From Mesorhizobium sp. WSM3859 (GTDB lineage: Bacteria > Pseudomonadota > Alphaproteobacteria > Rhizobiales > Rhizobiaceae), in assembly GCF_002295065.1 (NCBI RefSeq), contig NZ_NSGG01000001.1:695794-759793 (forward strand): a stretch of DNA of 64,000 nt. The letters run 5' to 3'. A program made the position numbers and the translations under genes. This document shows positions 1-10,350 of the stretch, piece after piece (positions within the stretch are counted from its first letter, which is position 1; each line of letters opens with the position of its first letter). Under the pieces are notes generated by a model. That model was not told where the DNA came from and did not search any database. It saw only the letters and a program-made list of their open reading frames with translations.

Positions 1-948
1 TGTTTCTATCTCGGCGTCGCGGCGGTTCTGCCGGTCTCCTGGTGGGAGCCCATCTGCGGCTGGGTGTCGGGGCTCCGGCGCAAGCGCCATTTCCGCAAGG
101 AGTTCGCCCGCTACGACATCGCGGTGAAGGCAGTGCTCGGCAATGCCGCCGACACGCGCGGCATGTTGGAAGCGCAGCTTGCCGCCGTTCACCGCCGACG
201 CCTGACGCTTGCGGCGCATCTCGTGGCCGGGTGGCGCTGGTCGCCGGCGCTCCGGCTGGAAGGCCTCGAAGGACTGCAGCAAGCCGTGCGCAACGGGCGC
301 GGCGTCATCATATGGTGCGACCAGTTCACCGCGCAAACGATCATGGGCAAGCGTGCCCTGCATGAGGCCGGCCTCGATACCCATCAGGTGAGCGCGCGGT
401 ACCACGGCTTCTCGCCAAGCGAGTTCGGCTTCCGCGTGATCAACCCGCCATTGATCAAACTCGAGAACCGTTTCCTGAAAAGCCGGATCGTCTTTGAGCG
501 CACCGACGCCTATCAGGTCACAACGCGCATCCAGAAGGTGCTGAAAGCAAACGGCGTGGTGCTGATGACCAACACCGTCTATGCCGGCTCCGCCTTCGCC
601 GAGACCGCCATGGGCGAACGTGGCTGGACCCACCTCGCCTCGGCGCCGGCAAACTTCGCCGCGCGCGCGGGTGCTGCGCTGTTTCACATGGCGACGATCG
701 AGACGATCCCTTTCCGCCAATACCGGGCGATCGTCAGCGAACTGTCCGCGGGCACGCAAGCGCCCGCATTGCCGGCAGGGAACACAGCGGCGAAGAACCT
801 TGCCGTCCAGGCGGGATACATCCTGTCGAAGCGCGACCATATGCTGGAAACGCTCAAACTCTGTCCGGAGCAGATGATGGCCTGGTCAAGCGCCGTGCGG
901 CTGACCGAGCGGCCGACCGAGGCCGCCGTCGGCAATGACGGCGCATGA
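1..948 (+). CDS. Lipid A acyltransferase-like protein (5' end outside window)
   Basis: The reading frame is open from base 1, so the N-terminus lies outside the window and 315 residues are visible. The segment GRGVIIWCDQF followed by a long alpha/beta region resembles the LpxL/LpxM (HtrB) lysophospholipid acyltransferase family, which adds secondary acyl chains to lipid A at the inner membrane. The usual HxxxxD/E catalytic motif is not clear: the matching place reads CDQFTAQT, so this may be a divergent or non-canonical member. A GTG at 64 is the first internal start but has no convincing ribosome site. The gene ends 6 bases before the convergent gluconokinase gene. The family call is by overall look only. 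Confidence 0.55.
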   Translation, partial: CFYLGVAAVLPVSWWEPICGWVSGLRRKRHFRKEFARYDIAVKAVLGNAADTRGMLEAQLAAVHRRRLTLAAHLVAGWRWSPALRLEGLEGLQQAVRNGRGVIIWCDQFTAQTIMGKRALHEAGLDTHQVSARYHGFSPSEFGFRVINPPLIKLENRFLKSRIVFERTDAYQVTTRIQKVLKANGVVLMTNTVYAGSAFAETAMGERGWTHLASAPANFAARAGAALFHMATIETIPFRQYRAIVSELSAGTQAPALPAGNTAAKNLAVQAGYILSKRDHMLETLKLCPEQMMAWSSAVRLTERPTEAAVGNDGA

Positions 949-953
949 ATACT

Positions 954-1457
954 CTAGCGGGGGATCTCTTTCACGATCCCGGCGACACTCCGCGTTCCGT
1001 CGACCGTCACCGCCCGTTCGTCGGCGACGGGCTCTTCCAGCGTGGCGAACTGGCTGTCGACCAGGCTTGCGGGCATGAAATGACCCTTGCGATTGGCGAC
1101 CCGTCGCCAGGCGGTCTCGCGATCGATCTTCAGGTAGAGGAAGACGACCTCCGGGCAGAAGCGGCTCAGCCGGTCGCGGTAGCTGCGTTTCAGCGCCGAG
1201 CAGGCCGCCACCGCTTTCCGCCCGCCGGCGACGGAGCTCGCGATACGCTCGCCGATGGCGTCGAGCCAGCCCTCGCGCAGCGCATCCGTCAGCGGCTCGC
1301 CGCGCGCCATGCGCGCCACATTCTCCGGCGGATGCAGCCGGTCTCCTTCGATGAAATCGGCGCTGAGAGCCCTGGCAAGCGCCTCGCCGACGGCCGTCTT
1401 GCCGCAGCCGGCAACGCCCATCACGACGATGGCCGGCGCCGTCCGAAGATCGGTCAT
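954..1457 (-). CDS. gntK: Gluconokinase
   Basis: This 167-residue protein phosphorylates gluconate to 6-phosphogluconate, feeding the Entner-Doudoroff or pentose phosphate route in the cytoplasm. A P-loop GVAGCGKT sits at residues 14-21. EGDRLHPPENVARMARGEPLTD and CSALKRSYRDRLR-type segments are typical of the GntK family, and the length is normal. I chose ATG 1457; a GTG at 1490 would add 11 residues and abut the upstream permease stop. It is the last gene of the sugar importer operon, which suggests that the imported compound is gluconate, a relative, or is converted to gluconate. Confidence 0.9.
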   Translation of the reverse strand: MTDLRTAPAIVVMGVAGCGKTAVGEALARALSADFIEGDRLHPPENVARMARGEPLTDALREGWLDAIGERIASSVAGGRKAVAACSALKRSYRDRLSRFCPEVVFLYLKIDRETAWRRVANRKGHFMPASLVDSQFATLEEPVADERAVTVDGTRSVAGIVKEIPR

Positions 1458-1492
1458 GCGAAGCTGCGGTCTTGCGCTTGCCCCATCCACGG

Positions 1493-2479
1493 TCAGCGGC
1501 TTGCCGGCGCGCGCCCGTAGAGCAGAAGCATGGAGACGATGACGGCGCCATAGATGATCTGCCGCCCCGCCTCGGGCATCTGCATGACCGAGAGGATGGA
1601 TTGCAGGAGCGTGATCAGGATCACGCCCGCAACCGTGCCCAGATAGGAGCCGCGCCCGCCGAGGATCGACGTGCCGCCGAGCACGACCGCGGCGATCGAC
1701 GGCAACAGATAGGCATCGCCCATCGATTGCGCCGCCTTGGACGCATAACCGGCCAAAAGCACGCCGCCAAAAGCCGACAGGCCACCGGAGACGGCGAAGG
1801 CGATCAGCACGATACGGCGCGTGTCGATCCCGGAAAGGTAGGCGGCGCGCTCACGATTGCCGATGCCGTAGACGGCGCGGCCGAAGCTGGTGCGGGTCAA
1901 AACGAAGACCATCGCGGCGCCGATCAGCGCCCAGATGATGACGGCGTTGGGAACGCCCGGAATGGTGAAGCCGGTTGCCAGATAGCGCATCGCCGCCGTC
2001 GCTGAATCCTGTGGCGAGAAACCGCCCGTATAGACAACCATCAACCCTTGCGCCACGGCATTGGTGGCCAAAGTGATGATCATCGAGGGAATGCGCAGAT
2101 ATGCGACGCCGATGCCGTTGACGAGGCCGATCGCGACACCGCACAGGACCCCGAAGGGAATTGCCAAAGCGACGCCGACAGACCCGTAGGCGGCCGCCGC
2201 GCAGGCCATCATCGCGCCTGTAGCCACGGACCACGGCACGGACAGATCGATCTGGCCGAGCAGGATCACCAGCATCATGCCGGTGGCGATGACGCCGAGG
2301 AAGGACGCGACCTTCAATTGCTGCAGCAGATATTCCGGTGAAAGGAAGCTGCGCGAATAAAGGCTGCCGAGCAGCAGCAGGACCACAATGCAGGCAAAGG
2401 CGGTGACGACGGCCGGATCGGCGCGTCGCAGAAATTTGGGCATGCGGCCGGCGATGCCGCCGAGTGTCGTCTCGCTCAC
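1493..2479 (-). CDS. Ribose-type ABC transporter permease (second of pair)
   Basis: This 328-residue inner-membrane permease of the RbsC/BPD_transp_2 family forms the channel with its neighbour and the ATPase. It has about nine hydrophobic segments and the family motif GQIDLSVPWSVATG near residue 75, plus VVLGGTSILGGRGS near the C-terminal third. The GTG start at 2479 overlaps the TGA of the preceding permease (GTGA), which indicates translational coupling. It differs enough from the neighbouring permease that the pair probably works as a heterodimer rather than as a recent duplication. Confidence 0.9.
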   Translation of the reverse strand: MSETTLGGIAGRMPKFLRRADPAVVTAFACIVVLLLLGSLYSRSFLSPEYLLQQLKVASFLGVIATGMMLVILLGQIDLSVPWSVATGAMMACAAAAYGSVGVALAIPFGVLCGVAIGLVNGIGVAYLRIPSMIITLATNAVAQGLMVVYTGGFSPQDSATAAMRYLATGFTIPGVPNAVIIWALIGAAMVFVLTRTSFGRAVYGIGNRERAAYLSGIDTRRIVLIAFAVSGGLSAFGGVLLAGYASKAAQSMGDAYLLPSIAAVVLGGTSILGGRGSYLGTVAGVILITLLQSILSVMQMPEAGRQIIYGAVIVSMLLLYGRAPASR

Positions 2480-3452
2480 AGGAACCACTCCAGCCGGTTG
2501 CGCACCCGAAACAGCGCGAAAGCGCCGAGGCTGACCGCGATCAACAGGATAACGCCCTGGAACAACGGCTGCCAGAGCGGATCGAAGTCGAAGACGAACA
2601 AGAGGTCGCCGATGGTGCGGAAGGCGAGCGCGCCGAAGATGGCGCCGATGGCGCTGCCCTTGCCGCCGAACAGCGAGACGCCGCCAAGCACGACGGCGGC
2701 GATCGAGAACAGCGTATAGGCGTTGCCGCTCGCATAGGCCGCCTCGCCCGTATAGGTGAAGAAGGTCAGGAACAGCCCCCCGATGGCCGCAAGCAGGCCG
2801 GCAAGCGTGTATGCCAGGAACTTGCCCCTGCGGATCGGCACGCCCGACATGTAAGCCGCCGTCTCGGATGAACCGGCGGCATAAGCGGCGCGCCCGAGTT
2901 CGGAGCGACTGAACGGCACCCAGACGACGAGCACTATGACGAGCAGCGCCACGAGGCTCGCCGGCACCACGCCGAAGAAACGCCCGGTCAGGAAATCCGC
3001 AAGATCCTCGTTGACCGAACCGCCCGGAACCGGTCGCAAAAGCAGCGCCAGGCCGAAAAAGACGGCGCCCGTGGCTATGGTGGCGACGATCGGCTGCAGC
3101 CGACCGTAGATGACGATAGCGCCGTTGACCGCGCCGCAGAGGAGCCCGGTGCCGAGCACAGCCAACACGCCAAACGCCGTCTCCAGGCCGGTGCCGATCA
3201 CCAGCCATGAAGCCATGCAGTTGGTGAGCGTGAAGATCATGCCGACCGACAGGTCGATGCCGGCGGTGATCACCACCAATGTCTGCGCCATGGCGACGAA
3301 GGCCAGCAGCACGCCCTTGTTGGCGGCCGTCTGCACGACATTGGCGGTGAAGCCGGCCGGATGGTTCGCGCTGTAGATGGCGAACATGACGATGAAGATG
3401 CCGAATGCCAGCAGCGTTCCGCGCTGCTCGGCCAGCCAGTAGCGCCAGTCCT

Positions 3453-3456
<4 letters not shown>
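2476..3456 (-). CDS. Ribose-type ABC transporter permease (first of pair)
   Basis: This 326-residue RbsC-family permease carries the hallmark ITAGIDLSVGMIFTL segment near residues 63-77 and VVLGGVSLFGGKGS near the C-terminal third, with hydrophobic helices throughout. Its GTG start at 3456 overlaps the TGA of the ATPase gene, and its own stop overlaps the next permease start, so the three genes are tightly coupled. Presumed role: one half of the membrane channel for the sugar captured by the binding protein encoded at 5073-6197. Confidence 0.9.
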
Positions 3457-4997
<1,541 letters not shown>

Positions 4998-5032
4998 CAG
5001 CCCTCCCTGGCCGTTTCGAGTTGAGAACAGGA

Positions 5033-5065
5033 GGACGGTGCCGCGAGCTCGCCGCGGCACCGTCC
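5033..5065 (-). promoter_or_regulatory. Strong hairpin between binding-protein gene and ATPase gene
   Basis: A perfect 13-bp stem (5033-5045 with 5053-5065) encloses a 7-base loop. It stands just after the stop of the binding-protein gene and before the ATPase start. Inference: as in other importer operons, it may protect the upstream mRNA or cut transcription, so that more binding protein than transporter is made. There is no clear U-run directly after it on the minus strand, so simple termination is not certain. Confidence 0.65.
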
Positions 5066-5072
5066 GGTCAGA

Positions 5073-6197
5073 CTATTTGTTTTCCTTGGTCTGGCCCATG
5101 ATTTCCTGCGCGGTGAAATTGATGCCGCAGGTCGGGAAGGAATTGCCGACGAAGAAATTGTCGGACTGGTCCGGGAAGTAGTCCTGGCCGGCCTTGAAGT
5201 TCGGATCCTCCACGATAGCCAAAGGCAACTTGACCGATTGCGGCACGACATTGCCCTCGAGCGCCGAGATCGCGGTCTTGATGGCAACCGCCACCTGTGC
5301 GGGGCCGGTGCCGGCGGACGAGCATTTCAGTCCATCGGCAGCGTGCGCGGCGCAGAACTTGCGGAAGCCGTTTTCCGTCTCGCCGCCGAAGGGCACGAAA
5401 GGATGCTTGGCGTCGATCATCGCCTGCACGATGCCGGTGTCGCCGCCCTGCCCGGTAACGCCGTCGAACGGCCCGCTGGTGGCGATGGCATCGGCCGTGG
5501 CCTTTTGCGCCACGCCGTCATCCCACTTGCCGACGACCTCGGTGACATCCCACTTCTTGCCCGACCCATCGAGCACCTCGTGGATGCCGTTGTGGCGATC
5601 GGTGTCGACCGAGGTGCCGGCAACGCCGCGCACTTCGAGCACCTTGCCGCCATTTGGCACATGCGCGACCAGCCACTTGCCCCAGAGCTCGCCGAGGCCC
5701 TTCTGGTCGACATTGACGTTGATGGCATCCTTGGTGTCGAGGATGTTGTCGAAGGCGACGAGCACGACGCCGGCTTCCTTGGCGCGCTTGATGACTGGCC
5801 CGAAGGCGGTCGGATTCTGGGCATTGACGACGATCGCGTCAAAGCCGGAATCGATGAAGTTGTTGATCGCCGAAATCTGCGCCGGCACATCCTCGCCGGT
5901 CGACACGACCTTGAATTCCTTGAGCTTCTTGGCGACATCCGGTTGCGCCGCGTAGGCCTTGGCCGTCTGGATCATCTGGATGCGCCAGGTGTTGGCGATA
6001 TAGCCGTTGGCAAGCGCGATGCGATACGGACCGTCTTTCTTCGGAAACTTGAAAAACTGCGTGTCGGCCGCCCAGGGCGCGAAGCAGTCCGGCTCGGCCG
6101 CCGGTCCCTTGACCACTTCAGGTCCGGCGATCGCCGACGAACTCAGCATGACGAATGCAGTGGCGGCAACGACGCCGCCAACGAGTGACTTGATCAT
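5073..6197 (-). CDS. Periplasmic sugar-binding protein (ribose type)
   Basis: This 374-residue substrate-binding protein of the Peripla_BP_4 (RbsB-like) class has an N-terminal Sec signal peptide ending near ASSAIA-G (about residue 24). The mature part shows RIALANGYIANTWRIQMIQTAKAYA and GFDAIVVNAQNPTAF, typical of ligand-binding periplasmic folds, and a DQKGLGELWGKWL segment. The protein has Cys residues (CFAPW, KFCAAH, LKCSS, PTCGI) that could form disulfides. It is the first gene of the minus-strand operon running to gluconokinase and has a good GGGAGGAATATCG leader. The ligand cannot be read from the sequence; sugar acids are possible because of gntK. Confidence 0.9.
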   Translation of the reverse strand: MIKSLVGGVVAATAFVMLSSSAIAGPEVVKGPAAEPDCFAPWAADTQFFKFPKKDGPYRIALANGYIANTWRIQMIQTAKAYAAQPDVAKKLKEFKVVSTGEDVPAQISAINNFIDSGFDAIVVNAQNPTAFGPVIKRAKEAGVVLVAFDNILDTKDAINVNVDQKGLGELWGKWLVAHVPNGGKVLEVRGVAGTSVDTDRHNGIHEVLDGSGKKWDVTEVVGKWDDGVAQKATADAIATSGPFDGVTGQGGDTGIVQAMIDAKHPFVPFGGETENGFRKFCAAHAADGLKCSSAGTGPAQVAVAIKTAISALEGNVVPQSVKLPLAIVEDPNFKAGQDYFPDQSDNFFVGNSFPTCGINFTAQEIMGQTKENK

Positions 6198-6348
6198 CGA
6201 TATTCCTCCCAGTTGCAGTTCTGCTTGTGATGAATCATGGCGCTACCGGCCGGCATCCTCCACCGAACCGAACGCGCTCACAGGGCCGCCCGCGTCGCCC
6301 TGATCCTCCTCTCCCCCTCAGCTTCCTGGCAATTTAGAAAACTATCAT

Positions 6349-6391
6349 ATTATACATAGTAAACAAGCTCGGACTGTTGCTTATGTATAAT
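6349..6391. promoter_or_regulatory. Inverted repeat in the importer promoter region
   Basis: Two perfect 10-base arms, ATTATACATA (6349-6358) and TATGTATAAT (6382-6391), are separated by 23 bases in an AT-rich stretch upstream of the sugar importer operon. On the minus strand the left arm contains a TATAAT-like -10 sequence. It may be a regulator site, or the two arms may each carry a -10 element. This is visible symmetry only; no factor is assigned. Confidence 0.45.
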
Positions 6392-6433
6392 AAACAGCCT
6401 CTCGACCTTGCCGGACGTTGATTTTACAGACAA

Positions 6434-6449
6434 ATGGTAGCGCTACCAT
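6434..6449. promoter_or_regulatory. LacI-family operator (perfect palindrome)
   Basis: ATGGTAGCGCTACCAT is a perfect 16-bp palindrome with the central CG typical of LacI/GalR-family operators. It lies between the end of the lacI-type gene and the start of the importer operon, about 237 bases upstream of the binding-protein start. Inference: the LacI protein encoded next door binds here and represses the importer. Confidence 0.75.
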
Positions 6450-6490
6450 GATTGGGTGTAAAGCGCGCCTTCGACATTTTTCCGGACTTT

Positions 6491-7519
6491 TCAACGCGCT
6501 GTGCTCTCCCGCCGCACGAGCTCGAAACCGAGATCGAGGATCCGCTGTTTCGGTGGGTTTCCGGCAATCGCCGCAAGCGCCATGGCGACGGATCGGGTGC
6601 CGATCTCATAGCGGTGGGTGCGCACGCTGGTGATCGAGGGAAACGACACCTGCATCATGTCGAGGTCGTTGAAGCCGACAATGCCGATCTGCTTCGGCAC
6701 GTCGATCGAAGCGCGGTGGCATTCGAACAGGACCCCGAGCGCGATATCGTCATTGTTGCAGAACACGCCGTCGAGCGTGGGCATCTTGGCCAGCGCGTCA
6801 CGGAAAAGCTCGCGCCCGAGGCTCACGCTTGACGGCACCGGCGTCGTGGTGACCAGCCGCGGATCGAACAGCCCCGCTGCCTCCATGGCGGCGCGGTAGC
6901 CGGCAAGGCGCCGCTGCGAACGAGGATCCATCCTGGCGCCGATGAAGCCGATCCTGCGGTAGCCGGCCTGCAGAAGGTGCTCGGTGGCCGTCCTGCCGCC
7001 GTCGAAATGCGAGAAGCCGACCATCATGTCGACCGGATCCGGCCCGGTCTCCATCACCTGCACCACCGGGCAACCGGCATTCTCTAGCAGTCGTCGCGCG
7101 CTGGGCGTCTGGTCGATCCCGGCCACGATGAGCGCCGCCGGGCGCTGCGATCCGAAAACCTGCAGCAGTCGCTCCTCCTCCAGGCCGGAATAATGCGTGT
7201 TGCCGATCTGGATGCGGAACGGGCTGTCGGAGAGGCTGTCGTAGATGCCGCGCACCACCTCGGCGAAGACGTTGTTGGTGAGGGATGGCACCAGCACGCC
7301 GAACACTTCGGCGCGCGCCGAGGCAAGCGCGCGCGCGTTCGGATCGGGCACGTAGCCGAGTTCGTCGACCGCGGCCTGTATCTGCCGGCGAAGGTCCTCC
7401 GATACCCGTCCGGGCTCACGCAGCGCTCGCGATACGGTGATCGCGCCGACGCCCGCCTTGCGTGCCACATCGGCAATCGTCGGACGGCCGCCGCCGCGGC
7501 GGGAGCGCGGCCTGGTCAA
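6491..7519 (-). CDS. LacI-family transcriptional regulator
   Basis: This 342-residue repressor has an N-terminal helix-turn-helix (residues about 13-37: TIADVARKAGVGAITVSRALREP) followed by the LacI hinge and a periplasmic-binding-protein-like sensor domain (FGVLVPSLTNNVFAEVVRGI, VQVMETGPDPVDMMVGFSHFDGG, NNDDIALGVLFECHR). I chose the TTG at 7519, which gives the family's usual length; GAGG lies about 10 bases upstream. The frame stays open far upstream, but that part is the antisense shadow of the MFS gene. The sequence is GntR(gluconate)-like within the LacI family, in keeping with gntK in the neighbouring operon. Confidence 0.88.
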   Translation of the reverse strand: MTRPRSRRGGGRPTIADVARKAGVGAITVSRALREPGRVSEDLRRQIQAAVDELGYVPDPNARALASARAEVFGVLVPSLTNNVFAEVVRGIYDSLSDSPFRIQIGNTHYSGLEEERLLQVFGSQRPAALIVAGIDQTPSARRLLENAGCPVVQVMETGPDPVDMMVGFSHFDGGRTATEHLLQAGYRRIGFIGARMDPRSQRRLAGYRAAMEAAGLFDPRLVTTTPVPSSVSLGRELFRDALAKMPTLDGVFCNNDDIALGVLFECHRASIDVPKQIGIVGFNDLDMMQVSFPSITSVRTHRYEIGTRSVAMALAAIAGNPPKQRILDLGFELVRRESTAR

Positions 7520-7686
7520 GGGCGGGCCTCGTGCGGCAAATCCCGCCCGCTGCGCGCCTGCAATGCCATTGACCCTGGTGTCGCCATCTCGCAGGCCTGT
7601 ACCGCGTTCACTGGCCTTGGCGTCGCGCAGCCGCGATTTGTTGTCAAGCCGAAGCGTCTTGCCGTAAAAGCGCCGGCACGAGCCTG

Positions 7687-8913
7687 TCAGGCCGCGACGA
7701 CGACGCTGCGTCTTGCCTTCCAGAACACCAGGACCATCACCAGGATGTTGAGCAGGTTCCAGGCAATCCCGTTGAGGAAGGCGGCCGAGTAGGAACCGGT
7801 GAGGTCGTAAATCCAGCCCGACATCCAGCCCCCGATAGCCATGCCGAAAATGGTCGCCATGATGACGATGCCGACCCGTTGGCCAGCCTCTCTGGCAGGC
7901 ATGTATTCCCGCACAATGATCGCATAGCAGGGCACGATGCCGCCTTGCGACAGGCCAAATACCAGCGAGACGAGATAGAGCGAGGCAAGACCGTCGAAGG
8001 GAATGTAAAAGAACAGCGACAGGCATTGCAGAACCGAACCGATAAGCAAGGTCCGCACTCCGCCGATCCGATCGGCGACGAAGCCGGAAGCAAGACGGCT
8101 GACGACGCCGGCGGCCATCATGATCGAAAGCATGTCGGCGCCATGCGCGACGCCGTAGCCGAGGTCCAGGCAATAGGCGACGATATGCACCTGCGGCATC
8201 GACATCGCCACGCAGCAGCCCAGACCAGCTATCACCAGCAGCATCTGAAGTGCCGCCGGCGACAATGCAATCGGCTGGACCAGGCGCGTGCCTGGCGAGC
8301 CTGCCACCACCACCGGGGCACGCCGGCGCAACATCAAAACCAGCGGCACCATCGTCACCAGGCACACGACGCCGATTGCCAGATAGGTGAAGCGCCAGCC
8401 CTCCGCCCTCATCAGCGGCGGTATGATCGCCGGCCAGACCGTTCCGGCGAGATAGCTGCCGGACGCAGCCGCAGCCACCGCAACGCCGCGCCGACGATTG
8501 AACCAGTGCGAGATGTCGGCGATCAGCGGTCCGAAAATCGCCGATGTTCCCAACCCGATCAGCAAGCCTTGAGCGAAGGTGAACTGCAGGATTGAACTGG
8601 AGAGCGACGCCAGCAGGAAGCCGGCAGCCAGCGCCGTTGAGGAAACAAGCGCCGGAATCCAGTAGCCGACACGATCGATGGCGCGCCCGACCAGCACGTT
8701 GCCGGCCGCGAAGCCAACCATGGTCGCGGTGTAAGGCATCGACGCCGCGGCGCGATCGACGCCGAACTCGGCCTGGACCGCCGGCAGAACGACGACCACC
8801 GCCCACATGCCGACGCCCCCTATGGTCGCCAGCAAGACGGAAATGGCCAACCTCGTCCAGGCATAAGCGCTGTCTATGCCTGGGGACGCTGCATTGCTGG
8901 AGATCGTCGTCAA
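7687..8913 (-). CDS. MFS transporter
   Basis: This 408-residue membrane protein has about 12 hydrophobic helices and MFS features such as GRAIDRVGYW after helix 2 and a long central loop near residue 205. It may carry a carboxylate or sugar acid; the pattern resembles OxlT/MCT-like carriers, but the substrate is not readable. The start used is TTG 8913 with AGGGA about 10 bases upstream; no ATG or GTG precedes the first helix. It is transcribed in the same direction as the lacI-type gene, with a gap of about 170 bases, so co-transcription is possible. Confidence 0.8.
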   Translation of the reverse strand: MTTISSNAASPGIDSAYAWTRLAISVLLATIGGVGMWAVVVVLPAVQAEFGVDRAAASMPYTATMVGFAAGNVLVGRAIDRVGYWIPALVSSTALAAGFLLASLSSSILQFTFAQGLLIGLGTSAIFGPLIADISHWFNRRRGVAVAAAASGSYLAGTVWPAIIPPLMRAEGWRFTYLAIGVVCLVTMVPLVLMLRRRAPVVVAGSPGTRLVQPIALSPAALQMLLVIAGLGCCVAMSMPQVHIVAYCLDLGYGVAHGADMLSIMMAAGVVSRLASGFVADRIGGVRTLLIGSVLQCLSLFFYIPFDGLASLYLVSLVFGLSQGGIVPCYAIIVREYMPAREAGQRVGIVIMATIFGMAIGGWMSGWIYDLTGSYSAAFLNGIAWNLLNILVMVLVFWKARRSVVVAA

Positions 8914-9052
8914 GGCGTTCCCTGTCTGCTGTTCTCGAAGTCGGCGGTTCGGCCTCCACTATCGGCGTATTTGCCGGGCCGAGCAGCGCCACGACCGGTC
9001 AATCCGTGGCACCAGAGCCGGGAACCCCTCTCATTTCCTGGAGTTTTGCCTC

Positions 9053-9148
9053 AGAGCAATTCCAGGAAAAGTGTCTAACGGTTTTCCGTCCGGAATTGCT
9101 GGAAACAAAGAGATAGAGCGGTTCGGCGGCAAACCGCTGAACCGCTCT
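9053..9148 (+). repeat. Palindromic intergenic repeat, family C copy 1
   Basis: The segment begins AGAGCAATTCCAGGAAAAG and ends in a hairpin (AGAGCGGTTC at 9115-9124 pairing with GAACCGCTCT at 9139-9148). A homologous copy in opposite orientation lies at 35196-35296, and a stub of the first 18 bases recurs at 12321-12338. It fills most of the gap between the MFS gene and the DUF3175 gene. Related short palindromes are common between rhizobial genes. Confidence 0.75.
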
Positions 9149-9164
9149 GGCAAGGAGTTTCGCC

Positions 9165-9452
9165 ATGACCGCAAAGAAGAAATGGTCGGCCGATGTGACC
9201 GAGCACAGCGATGCGCTGGAGCTCGAGGAGCACGTCTTCGAATCCGACGACGCCAGGAAGATTGCCGCCTCGCTGAAGCGTTCGGCCGAGCACAGCGACC
9301 GCCGCAAGGCCGAGCCATTCCAATCCGCCATGTCGATGCTGAATTTCTACATCAACCGCGCCGGCAAGAACCTGCCCGAGGAGCGCAAAAAGGTGCTGGA
9401 AAAGGCGAAGGATGAGCTGCGCGTCGCCTTCGGCCGCGAGAAGCAGGGTTAG
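9165..9452 (+). CDS. DUF3175-type small protein
   Basis: This 95-residue, highly charged, cytoplasmic-looking protein starts MTAKKKWSADVTEHSDALELE and contains SAMSMLNFYINRAGKNLPEERKKVLEKAKDELR, the pattern of the DUF3175 family. No function is established. It is preceded by AAGGAG with good spacing (9152-9156). It stands alone between a repeat and the convergent GntR gene, so its neighbours give no clue. Confidence 0.82.
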   Translation: MTAKKKWSADVTEHSDALELEEHVFESDDARKIAASLKRSAEHSDRRKAEPFQSAMSMLNFYINRAGKNLPEERKKVLEKAKDELRVAFGREKQG

Positions 9453-9472
9453 GATTCAGCGTCCCAACGGAC

Positions 9473-10249
9473 TTAACGCGATTGAATGACTTCGTCGGTG
9501 TTGGCCAGCAGCTTGCGGACCGCGCTGCGCGCCGCATCGGGCCTTCTCAGGCGGATATTCCTCTCGATCGCCTCATGCAGCTTCTGGACATGCTGCAGAT
9601 CGTCCAGCTCGCGCGTCGTGTAGGCGAAGAGGTGGTCGAACGCGGATTCGATCAGCACGCCCAACGGCACCAGGAGGTCGTTGCCCGAGGCCCTCAGGAT
9701 GGCGAGGTGGAAGCGCGTGTCGGCGCGGGTTCGCTCCTGCAGGTTGGTGGCTTCGCCCATCTCGCGGCAGGCCTGGCTGATCTCGGCCATCTGCTCGTCG
9801 CTACGCCGCATCGCCGCGAAGGCCGTCGCCTCCGGCTCGATGATGTGGCGGAATTCCTGCACCGTCTTCAGGAAAACCTCGCGGTCCGGCGACGTCGCGT
9901 ACCAGGCGAGCACGTCGCGGTCGAGAAGGTTCCAGCGTTCCTTCGGTTCGACCCAGCTGCCGATCTTCGGCCGCGACGCCAGAAGGCTCTTCGCCATCAG
10001 CATCTTGATCGCCTCGCGCACTGCCGAGCGGCTGACGTCGAAGGTCTCCGACCATTTCGCTTCATTGGGCAGGATGGTCCCCGGCGGATAGTCGCCGCGC
10101 ACGATGCGAAGACCGATCTCGCTGGCCAAAGAGGTATGCACGCTGGCACCGGGGATGCGTGGCGCGTCGGCCCGGCGGAAGCCAGCCGGACGTTCCGCGG
10201 CCGCCATCTTCATCGGCCTTTTTTCCTTGTTCGGCTTAGCGTCCCGCAT
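9473..10249 (-). CDS. GntR-family regulator, FadR (FCD) subfamily
   Basis: This 258-residue regulator has an N-terminal winged helix (GDYPPGTILPNEAKWSETFDVSRSAVREAIKMLMAKSLL, about residues 53-92) and an all-helical FCD sensor domain with the metal-binding pattern D..FH (RADTRFHLAIL) and H..I. The C-terminus ends in a second helical histidine segment. The ATG at 10249 is used; ATG 10213, preceded by AGG-rich sequence, is an equal candidate and would remove 12 residues. Family members bind TTGTC-N-GACAA-like palindromes, and such sites occur at 11279-11293 and 13693-13705, so this is the likely regulator of the flanking sugar locus. Confidence 0.88.
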   Translation of the reverse strand: MRDAKPNKEKRPMKMAAAERPAGFRRADAPRIPGASVHTSLASEIGLRIVRGDYPPGTILPNEAKWSETFDVSRSAVREAIKMLMAKSLLASRPKIGSWVEPKERWNLLDRDVLAWYATSPDREVFLKTVQEFRHIIEPEATAFAAMRRSDEQMAEISQACREMGEATNLQERTRADTRFHLAILRASGNDLLVPLGVLIESAFDHLFAYTTRELDDLQHVQKLHEAIERNIRLRRPDAARSAVRKLLANTDEVIQSR

Positions 10250-10286
10250 AGGTCCACAAAATCCCGTTTTCAGAGCCTGTCAAGCA

Positions 10287-10305
10287 TGGCAAACCCGCTT
10301 TGCCA
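10287..10305. promoter_or_regulatory. Inverted repeat upstream of the GntR gene
   Basis: TGGCAAA (10287-10293) and TTTGCCA (10299-10305) form perfect 7-base arms around CCCGC, 38 bases upstream of the GntR start. It may be an operator or a small hairpin in the leader. It does not match the TTGTC-N-GACAA form seen elsewhere in the locus, so autoregulation by the same protein is not shown. Confidence 0.45.
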
Positions 10306-10350
10306 CAACCTGCTGAGATGTGCACAGATCAGCCGGCTCTTGGCCTCGCC

